Source: Chryseobacterium sp. JJR-5R
GTDB taxonomy: Bacteria; Bacteroidota; Bacteroidia; Flavobacteriales; Weeksellaceae
Assembly (NCBI RefSeq): GCF_034047335.1
Contig: NZ_CP139137.1
Location: 1,364,001-1,428,000 of the forward strand
Length of the DNA stretch: 64,000 nt
Direction: 5' to 3'
The notes below the pieces were generated by a model that was not told where the DNA came from, did no database searches, and saw nothing but the letters and a program-made list of their open reading frames with translations. Position 1 is the stretch's first letter. The number at the start of each line of letters is the position of its first letter. Position numbers and translations under genes: made by a program. Of this stretch, positions 52,268 through 61,623 are shown in pieces.

Positions 52268-53119
52268 ATGGAAAAAGTTGCCTTCATCATCAATCCTTTT
52301 TCGGCAAAGAAAAATTATCAGCCGTTTCTCAATGAATTGAAAGCGAAGGTACAGAACCCTTTGTATTATATTTCAGAATCCATTCCCGGAACAGATGAAT
52401 TTATCCGGACGCATTTCAACGATGTAGACATTTTCGTGGCTATCGGAGGGGACGGCACCATTTCAACTGTGGCAAGGAACATCATTCATACCGACAAGGT
52501 TCTGGCTATTTTTCCGGCCGGCTCCGGCAACGGTTTCTCCCACGAAACCCGGTTCAGCAAAAACCTGGACGAACTGCTGGAAAAGCTCAAAGTAAGAAAC
52601 TCCAGGAAAATTGATACGTTTACTGTGAACGGACTGCTTTCCATCAACGTATCAGGAACCGGGTTCGACGGGAAAGTAGTAAAGGAGTTTGAAAAAACAA
52701 CCCGCGGGTTCAAAAATTACATCAAAGTCTCCCTGAAAACATTTTTCAGGTATAAACCGATTAAGCTTAAATTTCTAAATGAGGAATATAAGCAGTATAA
52801 CGGGAAATATCTGATGGTAAACATTGCCAATACCCGGCAGTTTGGCAACCACGCCTATATCGCGCCGCAGGCAAGCAAAAGCGATGGCCTGGTGGACATG
52901 GTGCTGGTGAAAAAATTCCCTTTGACCTACTCTGCACTTTTTGCCTTCAGGATGTTTACCAAAAAATTGAGAGAAGATAATTACATCACCTACCTGCCTG
53001 TTTCGGAAGCGGAATTTAAGGTAAATACCAAAAACTGGCACCTGGACGGGGAATTCAATAAAATAAAATCACCCGTTCATATCAAAGTCCAGCCTTCAAG
53101 CCTGAGTATTTTAGTGTAG
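52268..53119 (+). CDS. diacylglycerol-kinase-family lipid kinase
   Basis: A 283-residue kinase of the DgkB/YegS/sphingosine-kinase-like family. The start EKVAFIINPFSAKKNYQ, the nucleotide loop FVAIGGDGTISTVARNI near residues 57-73, FPAGSGNGFSHETRFSK near 83-99 and the late WHLDGEFNK near 260 are the family signatures. It phosphorylates a lipid head group (diacylglycerol or a ceramide-like lipid; Bacteroidota make sphingolipids, so either is possible). The frame extends upstream to 52229, but that segment is terminator and promoter sequence. Confidence 0.9.
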   Translation: MEKVAFIINPFSAKKNYQPFLNELKAKVQNPLYYISESIPGTDEFIRTHFNDVDIFVAIGGDGTISTVARNIIHTDKVLAIFPAGSGNGFSHETRFSKNLDELLEKLKVRNSRKIDTFTVNGLLSINVSGTGFDGKVVKEFEKTTRGFKNYIKVSLKTFFRYKPIKLKFLNEEYKQYNGKYLMVNIANTRQFGNHAYIAPQASKSDGLVDMVLVKKFPLTYSALFAFRMFTKKLREDNYITYLPVSEAEFKVNTKNWHLDGEFNKIKSPVHIKVQPSSLSILV

Positions 53120-53182
53120 GCGGTAATAACAATACATGTGAATCCCATTACTTATCGCTTATTTTCAGGAGCTTTTTCCTGC

Positions 53183-53228
53183 TTTCCGCTGCAATCTTTT
53201 TCTTCAAAAAAGGATTTCCGCTGCAATC
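53183..53228. repeat. paired 14-bp direct repeat in an intergenic spacer
   Basis: TTTCCGCTGCAATC occurs at 53183-53196 and 53215-53228, 32 bp apart, preceded by a short stem CAGGA/TCCTG (53166-53170, 53177-53181). The unit resembles short dispersed repeats I associate with Chryseobacterium-group intergenic regions, but no other copy is in this window. Confidence 0.45.
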
Positions 53229-53270
53229 AGGGCTAGGGATTTTGTCTGTAAAAACCCATTTGTTTTCATA

Positions 53271-54551
53271 TTACACTTCCAGTTTTTTCTCCACTTCATT
53301 CGGATGGTCCAGGCAATACTGCAACTGGTTTTTATCCAGCTGTTTTTCCCAGTTGGCAACCACCACGGTAGCTACGGAATTCCCGATGACATTCGTTAAG
53401 GCACGGCACTCGCTCATGAATTTATCAATTCCTAAAATAAGGGTCATTCCCGCAATAGGAATTTCCGGCACTACGGCTAAGGTAGCTGCCAATGTGACAA
53501 ATCCGGCACCTGTAACTCCCGCGGCACCTTTTGAGCTCAGCATGGCAACCAGCAGCAGGATAATCTGTTTCTCAATCGGAAGGTGGATATCCAGCGCCTG
53601 GGCAATAAACAGGGAAGCCAGCGTCATATAAATATTGGTTCCGTCCAGGTTGAAAGAATACCCGGTTGGCACCACCAGCCCGACAATGGCTCTGGAACAG
53701 CCCGCTTTTTCCAGCTTCTCCATAATTCCCGGAAGGGCAGATTCGGAAGAGCTTGTTCCCAAAACCAGTAAAAGTTCTTCCTTCAGGTAATACATTAATT
53801 TAAAGATGTTAAAGCCGTTATACCAGGCAACTGCGCCAAGCACCAACACCACAAACAGCGCAGAAGTAATGTAAAAAGTGCCCACCAGAAAAATAAGGTT
53901 TACTACGGAATGCAAGCCGTATTTCCCGATCGTAAAGGCCATGGCTCCGAAAGCTCCGATGGGCGCTGCCTTCATCAGCATATGCACAATTTTAAAAACC
54001 GGGGCCGAAAGCTCCTGTAAAAATTCGGTTACTTTATGGCTCTTTTCTTTTGTCAGGACCAGGGCAACGCCCATTAGAACGGACACAAGCAGTACCTGCA
54101 GGATGTTTTCCCCAACTAAAGGACTGAATAAGGTTTCAGGAATAATATTCATAATGAAGCCGGTGAGGGTAGATTCATGGGCTTTTTGCTGATACTGTGA
54201 AACGTCGCCTGAAAGACTTGCCGGGTCAATGTGCAGGCCATGGCCGGGCTGAAGGATATTCCCTACAATCAAACCGATAACCAGTGCCAGTGTGGAGAAT
54301 GTGAAAAAGTAGACCATGGCTTTAACCGCAATTCTTCCTACTTTTTTAAGGTCGGTCATATGCGCGATCCCTAACGTAAGGGTGATGAAAATCACAGGTG
54401 CGATGATCATCTTTACCAGTCTGATAAATCCATCACCCAAAGGTTTCATCTTTTCACCGAGTTCGGGATAAAACCTTCCCAAAAGGATGCCTGCAGCAAT
54501 AGCAATGATGACCTGGAAATAAAGCTGCTGGTAAATTTTTTTCTTTTTCAA
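53271..54551 (-). CDS. dicarboxylate/amino acid:cation symporter
   Basis: A 426-residue DAACS-family transporter (DctA/GltP type) with about eight helices and two re-entrant loops. The serine-rich loop [24 protein letters not shown] near 262-285, the [26 protein letters not shown] segment near 293-318 and [14 protein letters not shown] near 345 are the family signatures. It takes up C4-dicarboxylates or acidic amino acids with Na+ or H+. The only start that fits is a TTG at 54551 ([12 protein letters not shown]); no ATG lies between it and the upstream hairpin. Confidence 0.92.
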   Translation of the reverse strand: MKKKKIYQQLYFQVIIAIAAGILLGRFYPELGEKMKPLGDGFIRLVKMIIAPVIFITLTLGIAHMTDLKKVGRIAVKAMVYFFTFSTLALVIGLIVGNILQPGHGLHIDPASLSGDVSQYQQKAHESTLTGFIMNIIPETLFSPLVGENILQVLLVSVLMGVALVLTKEKSHKVTEFLQELSAPVFKIVHMLMKAAPIGAFGAMAFTIGKYGLHSVVNLIFLVGTFYITSALFVVLVLGAVAWYNGFNIFKLMYYLKEELLLVLGTSSSESALPGIMEKLEKAGCSRAIVGLVVPTGYSFNLDGTNIYMTLASLFIAQALDIHLPIEKQIILLLVAMLSSKGAAGVTGAGFVTLAATLAVVPEIPIAGMTLILGIDKFMSECRALTNVIGNSVATVVVANWEKQLDKNQLQYCLDHPNEVEKKLEV

Positions 54552-54597
54552 TGCGTTTTTTTTAATGCGGAAAAATAAGAAAATTACCTGAGACTGT

Positions 54598-54644
54598 AAT
54601 AGAAAGTTTCGGCGGGGCTGGAAGCCCCGCCGAAACTTTCTATT
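54598..54644 (-). terminator. perfect 22-bp stem-loop between ggt and the symporter
   Basis: Arms 54598-54619 and 54623-54644 are perfect reverse complements around GGA, GC-rich in the inner half (GGCGGGGCT). It lies between two same-strand genes, 95 bp after the ggt stop, and is the probable ggt terminator although no long T tract follows. Confidence 0.7.
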
Positions 54645-54738
54645 GTAGGAATCGAACAGCCCTGAAATTTCTAAGATTTATTGTGCTGAAAGATTAAACC
54701 AGACTTTTAATTAACGGCATAAAGGACCGGAATCCTGC

Positions 54739-56424
54739 TCATTCCACTGCTGCGGAATCGTCGCCGCGGCCATCAGCCACTGCATGAATAATCCCGTTGT
54801 CATCAGCCAGAATCATTTCTGTCCTTCCGATCTGGTTCCAGTTTTCAGCTTTGTAGCCAAGTTTTTCCAAATCTTTAACAGTGGCCTCAGGAAAGTTGCT
54901 TTCAAAAGCCACCGTATCAGGGAGCCACTGGTGGTGGAACTTTGGTGCATTTACAGAAGTATTGGCGTTTAATTTAAAATCAATCACATTGACAATGGAT
55001 TGGTAAACAGATGTCGGGATCGTGGTGCCGCCCGGTGTTCCCACCACCATGTACGGCTTTCCGTTTTTCAGGACAATCGTAGGGGTCATGGACGAAAGCA
55101 TCCTTTTATTCGGACGGATAGCATTGGCCTCACCGCCAACGGCCCCGAACATATTCGGAACACCCGGTTTTACAGAGAAATCATCCATTTCATTGTTTAA
55201 GAAGAATCCTGCCCCCGAAACTACGACTTTACTTCCGTATAAGCCGTTCAGCGTTGTGGTAACCGCTGCCGCGTTTCCTTCCTTGTCAAGCACAGAGATA
55301 TGGGTGGTTTCCGTTGATTCGTTGGGCTGTTTTATAATTTTCCCGACTTCAGAGCTTGGAGTAGCTTTGCTGAAACTGAAGCTTTTCCACCTGCTTTTAA
55401 GATAAGGGTCAGAAATTAAATAAGCCGTACGGTCTTCAATAAAATCCGGGTCGCCCATGTATTCGGCTCTGTCGGCGTATGCGCGTCGTTCCGCTTCTAC
55501 CATAATCTGGACTGCTTTCGTAGAATTCTGCTGGTATTTTTCCAGATTTTCATAACCTGCCATGGTAAGCATCTGCGCCAGTAAAATTCCGCCGCTTGAA
55601 GGCAGTGGCATTGAAACCACGGTATGCCCTTTGTAATTAAATTCCAGTGCTTTCCTTTCCAATGCTTTGTAGTTTTTAAGATCTTCCGGTGAGATAATCC
55701 CATTGCCTTTTTTCATCTCAGCAACCAGAAGCGCGGCAGTTCTCCCTTCATAAAAACCCTTCATACCTTGTTTACTGATTAATTTCAGGGTTTCCGCCAG
55801 TTCTTTCTGGATCAGAATATCACCTGTTTTCCATGGGGTATTTTTTACAAAAGCTGTAGTAGAGGTATTATGTTTTTGAAAATAGGCCTTCCCCGAATTT
55901 AATAAACCGGCTTCCTGCCCGGTAATGGCAAACCCTTTTTCTGCCAGGTTGATAGCAGGCTGGATAAGCCGGTCCATCGGAAGCCTGCAGTATTTTAAAG
56001 TGGCAAAAAAACCGGCTACGCTTCCCGGGACTCCCACGGCCAGTCTGCCGTTTTGTGACAGGTCTGTATCGGCTTTGCCATTCTTATCAACATACATATC
56101 ATGAAAAGCTTTCTGAGGTGCTGTTTCACGGTAATCAATAGTGAATTTCTCACCGTTGTTTTTTACGCCGACCAGAAATCCGCCGCCGCCGATGTTTCCT
56201 GCCTGCGGATAAACCACTGCCAGGGCATATTGTGTCGCGACAACGGCATCGTAGGCATTTCCGCCCATTCTAAGGATTTGGGCGCCGGCTTCACTGGCCA
56301 GGGGATGCGCCGAAACCACGACCCCTTTGTCTTTTACCTTTACTTCCTTTACAATGCTGATGTCAGTGTATTGTGCTGAAAATGTGCAGGAAAACAGAAT
56401 GAATAAAATAAATGCTTTTCTCAT
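54739..56424 (-). CDS. ggt: gamma-glutamyltransferase
   Basis: A 561-residue exported enzyme (signal peptide ending CTFSAQ) that hydrolyses or transfers the gamma-glutamyl group of glutathione. It is made as a pro-enzyme; the new N-terminal catalytic Thr is in ESTETTHISVLDKEGNAAAVTTTLN near residue 370, and NIGGGGFLVG near 80, YRETAPQKA near 100, and GAGFFLNNEMDDFS and SSMTPTIVLKNGKPYMVVGTPGGTTIPTSV later in the chain are signature segments. Length is normal. Monocistronic. Confidence 0.94.
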   Translation of the reverse strand: MRKAFILFILFSCTFSAQYTDISIVKEVKVKDKGVVVSAHPLASEAGAQILRMGGNAYDAVVATQYALAVVYPQAGNIGGGGFLVGVKNNGEKFTIDYRETAPQKAFHDMYVDKNGKADTDLSQNGRLAVGVPGSVAGFFATLKYCRLPMDRLIQPAINLAEKGFAITGQEAGLLNSGKAYFQKHNTSTTAFVKNTPWKTGDILIQKELAETLKLISKQGMKGFYEGRTAALLVAEMKKGNGIISPEDLKNYKALERKALEFNYKGHTVVSMPLPSSGGILLAQMLTMAGYENLEKYQQNSTKAVQIMVEAERRAYADRAEYMGDPDFIEDRTAYLISDPYLKSRWKSFSFSKATPSSEVGKIIKQPNESTETTHISVLDKEGNAAAVTTTLNGLYGSKVVVSGAGFFLNNEMDDFSVKPGVPNMFGAVGGEANAIRPNKRMLSSMTPTIVLKNGKPYMVVGTPGGTTIPTSVYQSIVNVIDFKLNANTSVNAPKFHHQWLPDTVAFESNFPEATVKDLEKLGYKAENWNQIGRTEMILADDNGIIHAVADGRGDDSAAVE

Positions 56425-56515
56425 GGACAGATTTTGTAACCGAATTTACAATTTTGTTTTTAAGATAGGCTTTAAAATATTTACTTTTGCTCAAGATCAA
56501 TAATAATATAGAAAA

Positions 56516-57484
56516 ATGGAATCCCACACGGAAAGAATCTTGATTACCGGAGCACTAGGGCAGATAGGTACTGAACTTACAAACAGGCTGGTTGAAATTC
56601 ACGGAGCTGAAAATGTTGTTGCTTCAGGATTGGACAGATGGCAGAAAGGCATTACTTCTGCAGGCTATTATGAAAGAATGGATGTTACCAATACACAGTT
56701 GGTAAAACAGGTAATTAAGGACTATGATATCACTACCGTATATCATCTGGCTTCATTGCTGTCCGGAACTTCAGAAAAGCAGCCGCTTTTTGCATGGAAG
56801 CTTAACCTTGAACCGCTCATCCACTTTTGTGAGCTGGCAAAAGAAGGTCTTATTCAGAAGATTTTCTGGCCGAGTTCAATTGCCGTTTTCGGGAAAGGGA
56901 TTCCAAAGGAAAATGTAGGCCAGGATGTTGTTTTGAATCCTACTACCGTGTACGGGATTTCAAAGATGGCCGGTGAAAAATGGTGTGAGTATTATTTTGA
57001 CAAACATGGGGTAGATGTAAGAAGCATACGCTACCCGGGACTGATTTCATGGAAAACACCTGCGGGAGGGGGAACTACCGATTATGCAGTTGAAATTTTT
57101 TACGAAGCCATCGAAGAAGGAAAATACACCAGTTTTATTTCTGAAAATACAGGTATGCCAATGCTGTACATGGATGATGCCATCAATGCTACACTGAAAT
57201 TAATGGATACCCCGAAAGAAAGCCTTACCGTCCGTTCCTCTTACAATCTTGGCGGCATGTCATTCACGCCGAAAGAGCTCGCTGAAGAAATCAAAAAAGA
57301 AATCCCGGAATTTGAAATTGATTATAAACCGGATTTCAGGCAGCAGATCGCAGACTCATGGCCGGCTTCCATAGATGATTCCGTAGCGAAAAATGACTGG
57401 GGATTATCCTATGATTTCGGGATTTCTGAAATGACGCAGGATATGATTAAAAACCTTAAGGTAAAACTGAACAAAAATTCATAA
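56516..57484 (+). CDS. L-threonine 3-dehydrogenase, short-chain type
   Basis: A 322-residue extended SDR with the nucleotide motif LITGALGQIGTEL near residues 9-21, catalytic Ser in FWPSSIAVFG near 120, and Tyr-Lys in TTVYGISKMAGE near 142-150. YPGLISWKTPAGGGTTDYAVEIFYEAI near 178-205 is the hallmark of the SDR-type L-threonine dehydrogenase found in Bacteroidota, which oxidises L-Thr to 2-amino-3-oxobutanoate with NAD+. The partner ligase (glycine C-acetyltransferase) is not in the window. The -7 element TACTTTTG lies upstream. Confidence 0.88.
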   Translation: MESHTERILITGALGQIGTELTNRLVEIHGAENVVASGLDRWQKGITSAGYYERMDVTNTQLVKQVIKDYDITTVYHLASLLSGTSEKQPLFAWKLNLEPLIHFCELAKEGLIQKIFWPSSIAVFGKGIPKENVGQDVVLNPTTVYGISKMAGEKWCEYYFDKHGVDVRSIRYPGLISWKTPAGGGTTDYAVEIFYEAIEEGKYTSFISENTGMPMLYMDDAINATLKLMDTPKESLTVRSSYNLGGMSFTPKELAEEIKKEIPEFEIDYKPDFRQQIADSWPASIDDSVAKNDWGLSYDFGISEMTQDMIKNLKVKLNKNS

Positions 57485-57564
57485 GATGACTTTTAGCTTT
57501 AATACAAAGCGTGTTGATGTCTGATAATATAGAGATTATATGATTCATCTAAAATTTAATTTAA

Positions 57565-58317
57565 ATGGTATTATTAACTTTTAACGTCGTAAATATTGAA
57601 GCTGAAACGAAAACCGGTCTCCATATTTCAAATGAAGAGCGATTACAGATCACCGTTGATAATACAAAAGCCATCCTGAGGATTTTAGATATCCATGATG
57701 TTAAAGCCACTTTTTTTATAGAAGTTTCATTAACTGACAGACTTCAGAATTTAATAAAAGCAATTTCATCCCAAGGGCATGAAATTGCTTTTTACCATAA
57801 AAATTCCACACTTCAGGAAATTGAAGAAGCGAAAAAATCAATACAGGAATCCTTAGGGAAACAGATCAGGGGCATTCGCCGTAAAGATCATGAGCTCTCT
57901 TTGGAAAGCCTGAAAATGATGGAATTTAATTATATTTCAGATATTGATCATGCCAATATTCTTTTTCCTTTCAAACGCCTGAAAAGAGATACAGAAATTC
58001 ATGAAGAAAACGGGTTGAGTATGGTGCCGGAAAGTATTTCCCCATACAGCCAGCTGCCGTATAATGATTTTGTATTTCAGATGTTTCCGATGAAATATTA
58101 CCGGAATATGGTTTTCGAAACATTAAAAAATGATGAATTTGTACTGATCTATCTTGGTACATGGCAGTTTACCGACTTTAACAAACACCGGTTTAAAATC
58201 CCGTTTTACAGGAAACTGAATTCAGGAAAGAAAATAGAAGACAAGCTGGGTGACCTTCTCAGCTGGATCAACGAAAAAGAAATGGCTACCTCCCGGATGA
58301 AAGATTATATTTTCTAA
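57565..58317 (+). CDS. polysaccharide-deacetylase-fold protein with degenerate active site
   Basis: A 250-residue NodB/PuuE-like protein. The fold is recognisable (KATFFIEVSLTDRL, GHEIAFYHKNS, IRGIRRKDHELSLESLKMMEFNYISDI), but key residues are changed: the catalytic Asp of the LTFDVED-type motif is Asn in LLTFNVVNIE, and the two metal His of GHEIASHGYSH are Tyr and Ser in GHEIAFYHKNS. It is therefore probably not an active metal-dependent deacetylase and may bind a sugar or act as a structural part of surface-polysaccharide handling. Closely related, equally degenerate copies are my recollection from Chryseobacterium, which would mean the change is old. Confidence 0.8.
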   Translation: MVLLTFNVVNIEAETKTGLHISNEERLQITVDNTKAILRILDIHDVKATFFIEVSLTDRLQNLIKAISSQGHEIAFYHKNSTLQEIEEAKKSIQESLGKQIRGIRRKDHELSLESLKMMEFNYISDIDHANILFPFKRLKRDTEIHEENGLSMVPESISPYSQLPYNDFVFQMFPMKYYRNMVFETLKNDEFVLIYLGTWQFTDFNKHRFKIPFYRKLNSGKKIEDKLGDLLSWINEKEMATSRMKDYIF

Positions 58318-58319
58318 TT

Positions 58320-59147
58320 TTATAAATCATTTTTGGTAATTACTAATAAGTCTGTTGAATATTTTAATTCTTTTTCAAACAAGATATCTTCATAAGTATA
58401 ATCAGAAATAAAAGTATTATTGGATAAATCGATACTCTCAGATTTCATTGAACCTGACTTTATACTTTTTAACGATTCAAATAAAAATCTCTGCATTTTT
58501 AACAGAGTGATTCGAACAAAATCAGGATAAAAAAATAAAGTGGCTGGCAGGGTAATGTTTCTTTGTCTTTTTGTTCTTGCAATTTCCTCAAAGACCAGGT
58601 CACAGTCAGAACCTATTTTTAGGATCTCTACCGTGCTGAAATGATTTTCAAGAAGTTGTTTTAGGCTTTTATAAGAATATTCTTTTAGATGAAATATGTT
58701 CCACGGTTTCTGGATATAATTGAAAAGACGGTTTTTTCTGTCAGGTGTGGAAATAAGTAAAATTCCCTTTGGAGCTAACAATTTTTTTAACTGGGTAATA
58801 TATTCAGAATCATTTTTAACATGCTCTATGACCTGAAAAGAAGTAATTACATCGAATTTTTCATTTCCCAATCCAGAATATGTAATAAAATCTAGATTAG
58901 GCGATATATATTCCTTCTTGGCAAAATCTACAGCTTCCTGACTTATATCGACACCAAATACATATTCTGCAGTTTCAGATAACATTTTAGCACCATAACC
59001 CGAGCCGCAACCAAAATCTAATACTTTTTTACCTGCTGTAAACTGTTTAGCATATTCATATGTTGCAACATGCACAAGGTGAAGGTACAATTCTGGTTTA
59101 TTTTTAAAATCTTTATTTAAAATATGCCTTTCGCCCGTATCTTTCAT
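58320..59147 (-). CDS. class I SAM-dependent methyltransferase
   Basis: A 275-residue methyltransferase with motif I GKKVLDFGCGSGYGAKML near residues 38-55, motif II EYVFGVDISQEAVDFA, and EKFDVITSFQVIEHVKNDSEYI near 100. No signal peptide. The C-terminal 100 residues are extra helices rich in aromatic residues (FFYPDFVRITLLKMQRFLFES), as in methyltransferases of surface polysaccharide clusters. It is distinctly AT-rich relative to neighbours. Convergent with the deacetylase-like gene, whose stop is 2 bp away. Substrate unknown. Confidence 0.85.
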   Translation of the reverse strand: MKDTGERHILNKDFKNKPELYLHLVHVATYEYAKQFTAGKKVLDFGCGSGYGAKMLSETAEYVFGVDISQEAVDFAKKEYISPNLDFITYSGLGNEKFDVITSFQVIEHVKNDSEYITQLKKLLAPKGILLISTPDRKNRLFNYIQKPWNIFHLKEYSYKSLKQLLENHFSTVEILKIGSDCDLVFEEIARTKRQRNITLPATLFFYPDFVRITLLKMQRFLFESLKSIKSGSMKSESIDLSNNTFISDYTYEDILFEKELKYSTDLLVITKNDL

Positions 59148-59176
59148 AATACCGTTTTTAAAACAAAATTAATAAT

Positions 59177-60382
59177 TTAAGCCAGTTCAAAAAGCGTAAT
59201 TTCCGGCAAAACGCCAACCCTTCCCGGATAGCCCAGTACCCCAAAGCCACGGTTCACATACAGCATTTTCCCTTCGCTTTCGTATAAATCCGCCCATTTG
59301 GAATATTTATACTGAACCGGGGACCATCTTACATTTTTAAGGTCCAGGCCAAACTGCATGCCGTGTGTATGGCCCGAAAGCGTAAGGTGTACATTTCCGG
59401 GATGCATTTTTACGACATAATCGAAATGGGTAGGGTCGTGGCTCATCAATATCTTGGCTGCAGATTCCGGTACACTTTTTAAGGCATCATCCAGTCTCCC
59501 GAATTGAGGGAAAGGTTTTAAACCCCAGTTTTCAACGCCCAGGATATATAATTTTTCACCGTTCTTTTCGATAATCCTGTGTTCATTACGGAGCATATCG
59601 AAGCCGGCCTGTTTTTCATATTCAATCAGGGTATCAAGATTCTTTTTTTTGTCACCCGGGGAAGCCCAGTTTACATAATCGCCGTAATCATGGTTGCCAA
59701 GCACCGCAAGCTTGCCGTCTTTCGCTGTAATCTGTGAAAACAGGGGAATAAACGGCTTGAATTCATCAGCCACATTATTCACCATATCTCCGGTAAACAG
59801 CACCAGGTCAGCTTTCTGTTCATTGATCAGGTCAATGGCATGCTGCAGTTTGGACGGGTCTGAAAAGCTGCCGCTGTGGACATCTGAAATCTGGATGATT
59901 TTATAGCCTTTAAAGCTTTCCGGAAGATTGGCCAGCTTTACTTTTACTTTTCTCACTTTATGGCGGTACCGCCCAAAGGTAATCCCGTCAATGAACAGCG
60001 CAGAAAGCACGCCTCCCAGTCCCAGTCCGACCAGGCTTAAAAACTTCCTCCTTTCCGGGAAAAAATGTTCCGTCGGCCTTGAAAGCCCGATCAGGTAGCT
60101 GCCGGTTCTGAAAATATCATCAATCAGTAGGAACAAAACCACGAAAATTTTAGGCAGGATAAAAACCAGGAAAAACGAGATCATAATCTGGGCTCTTACC
60201 ATGCTTCTGTCTGCTCTGCTGAAATGGGTTACTTCGTAAGCGAAAAATCCGTAGACAGCCAGTGAGAAAACCCAGTAGCCGGTCCTCAGCCAGAAATTGT
60301 CTGTAAGCGTCCTGATGGCCTGATAGATATAGACTTCCAGAAAGAGGAAGATCACCGCAATGATAAAAAAGTTTCTTTGCAT
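59177..60382 (-). CDS. membrane-anchored metallophosphoesterase
   Basis: A 401-residue YkuE/YaeI-like protein. Four to five hydrophobic segments fill the first 150 residues, then a calcineurin-like phosphoesterase domain: IIQISDVHSGSF near residue 172, LVLFTGDMVNN near 200, LAVLGNHDYGDY near 230, and LMSHDPTHFD plus LSGHTHGMQFG near 325-350. All metal-binding motifs are intact. Related enzymes hydrolyse UDP-2,3-diacylglucosamine or act on peptidoglycan-linked lipids. It follows the FabH-like gene, but a terminator lies between them. Confidence 0.9.
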   Translation of the reverse strand: MQRNFFIIAVIFLFLEVYIYQAIRTLTDNFWLRTGYWVFSLAVYGFFAYEVTHFSRADRSMVRAQIMISFFLVFILPKIFVVLFLLIDDIFRTGSYLIGLSRPTEHFFPERRKFLSLVGLGLGGVLSALFIDGITFGRYRHKVRKVKVKLANLPESFKGYKIIQISDVHSGSFSDPSKLQHAIDLINEQKADLVLFTGDMVNNVADEFKPFIPLFSQITAKDGKLAVLGNHDYGDYVNWASPGDKKKNLDTLIEYEKQAGFDMLRNEHRIIEKNGEKLYILGVENWGLKPFPQFGRLDDALKSVPESAAKILMSHDPTHFDYVVKMHPGNVHLTLSGHTHGMQFGLDLKNVRWSPVQYKYSKWADLYESEGKMLYVNRGFGVLGYPGRVGVLPEITLFELA

Positions 60383-60397
60383 AACTTAACTGGTTGT

Positions 60398-60430
60398 AAA
60401 AAAGCACAAAGAATGATTCCCTGTGCTTTT
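60398..60430 (-). terminator. terminator of the FabH-like gene
   Basis: AAAAGCACA (60400-60408) pairs with TGTGCTTTT (60422-60430). Minus-strand transcription from the gene ending at 60456 meets it after 25 bp and reads into T6. Confidence 0.75.
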
Positions 60431-60455
60431 ATTTATTTTGTTGGTTTAAAACAGA

Positions 60456-61523
60456 TTAAGGAAATTTGTATACAATAGCATTGATGTTCATTCCGGCACC
60501 TACCGAAGTCATCACAATGTTACCTTTTTCTTTAAACGTATGACCTTCCATTTTTCCTTTAATAATTAAATCATACATCGTAGGAATGGTAGCAACAGAA
60601 GAGTTCCCGAATTCCTGGATTGTCATTGGGGAAACCGAATGGTCGTATTCTTTGATGCCGTAAAGCTTGTGAAGCCTTTCGATCATTGCATAATCCATCT
60701 TGGCATTGGCCTGGTGGATCAGGATCTTGCTGATGTCTTCAATGGAAAGGCCAGCATCATCAATGGTTTCCTTGATGGCGGCAGGAACATTCTTAAGGGC
60801 ATACTCGTAAATTTTTCTTCCCTGCATTCTTACGTACAGGCGGCTCTGGTCAGATTCTTTGTTGATGGAAGGCCCGTTGGCCAGGTAATCCAGCTCCAGA
60901 CCGTTGTCACATATCGTGTTGCGGGCAATAATCCCTACATTTTCTTCGTCAGTGGCCTTTACCACCACTGCTCCGGCTCCGTCTGCAAAAATCATCCTGT
61001 TTCTGTCATGCGGGTCTGTTACCCGGCTCAGTGTTTCTGAACCGATGATCAGAATGGTCCTGGCAACTTTGGCTTTAATCAGGTTATCAGCGAGGATCAT
61101 GCCTTCCACCCATCCCGGGCATCCGAAAAGCATGTCATAGGTAATGCATTTCCTGTTTTTAATCCCTAATTTATTTTTTACCCTAGCAGCCATAGTCGGC
61201 ATGAAATCAGCGTATCCGTGCACGGAAACTTCCCCGAAATTACTGGCATAGATAATGTAATCCAGCTCTTCCTGGTCTATTTTGGCATCTGCAATGGCTA
61301 TTTTCGCAGCCTCATACCCGATTTGTGAATTGGAAAGATCTTCATCAATGAATCTTCTGTTTTCTATTTCTGTAATTTCAACAAATTTAGCAATCGTTTC
61401 TTCTGCTGGTTTATCAATCTTTATTCCGTCATCTGAATAAAACTCTGAATCTAAGAAATAGTCTCTCCCGATAATTTTGCCGGGAAGATAAGATCCGGAA
61501 CCAATAATGATCGTATTCGGCAT
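60456..61523 (-). CDS. 3-oxoacyl-ACP synthase III-family protein (FabH/OleA-like)
   Basis: A 355-residue condensing enzyme. The catalytic Cys is in YDMLFGCPGWVEGMILAD near residue 128, the His in IHQANAKMDYAMI near 270 and the Asn in EFGNSSVATIPTMYD near 302, giving the Cys-His-Asn triad of ketoacyl synthase III. It is somewhat longer than FabH and has a divergent entrance region (DYFLDSEFYSDDGIKIDKPAEE), so it may make an unusual product rather than start fatty acid synthesis. No other lipid gene flanks it. Divergent from the gene at 61624. Confidence 0.88.
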   Translation of the reverse strand: MPNTIIIGSGSYLPGKIIGRDYFLDSEFYSDDGIKIDKPAEETIAKFVEITEIENRRFIDEDLSNSQIGYEAAKIAIADAKIDQEELDYIIYASNFGEVSVHGYADFMPTMAARVKNKLGIKNRKCITYDMLFGCPGWVEGMILADNLIKAKVARTILIIGSETLSRVTDPHDRNRMIFADGAGAVVVKATDEENVGIIARNTICDNGLELDYLANGPSINKESDQSRLYVRMQGRKIYEYALKNVPAAIKETIDDAGLSIEDISKILIHQANAKMDYAMIERLHKLYGIKEYDHSVSPMTIQEFGNSSVATIPTMYDLIIKGKMEGHTFKEKGNIVMTSVGAGMNINAIVYKFP

Positions 61524-61623
61524 TCGTTTATATGATTTTTAAAGAGGCAAAGTTAATAATTAATATTAACAACAAAGAATTAAAAATATTATTAAATTTG
61601 CAAAAATTGTACTTTACAGTCTT

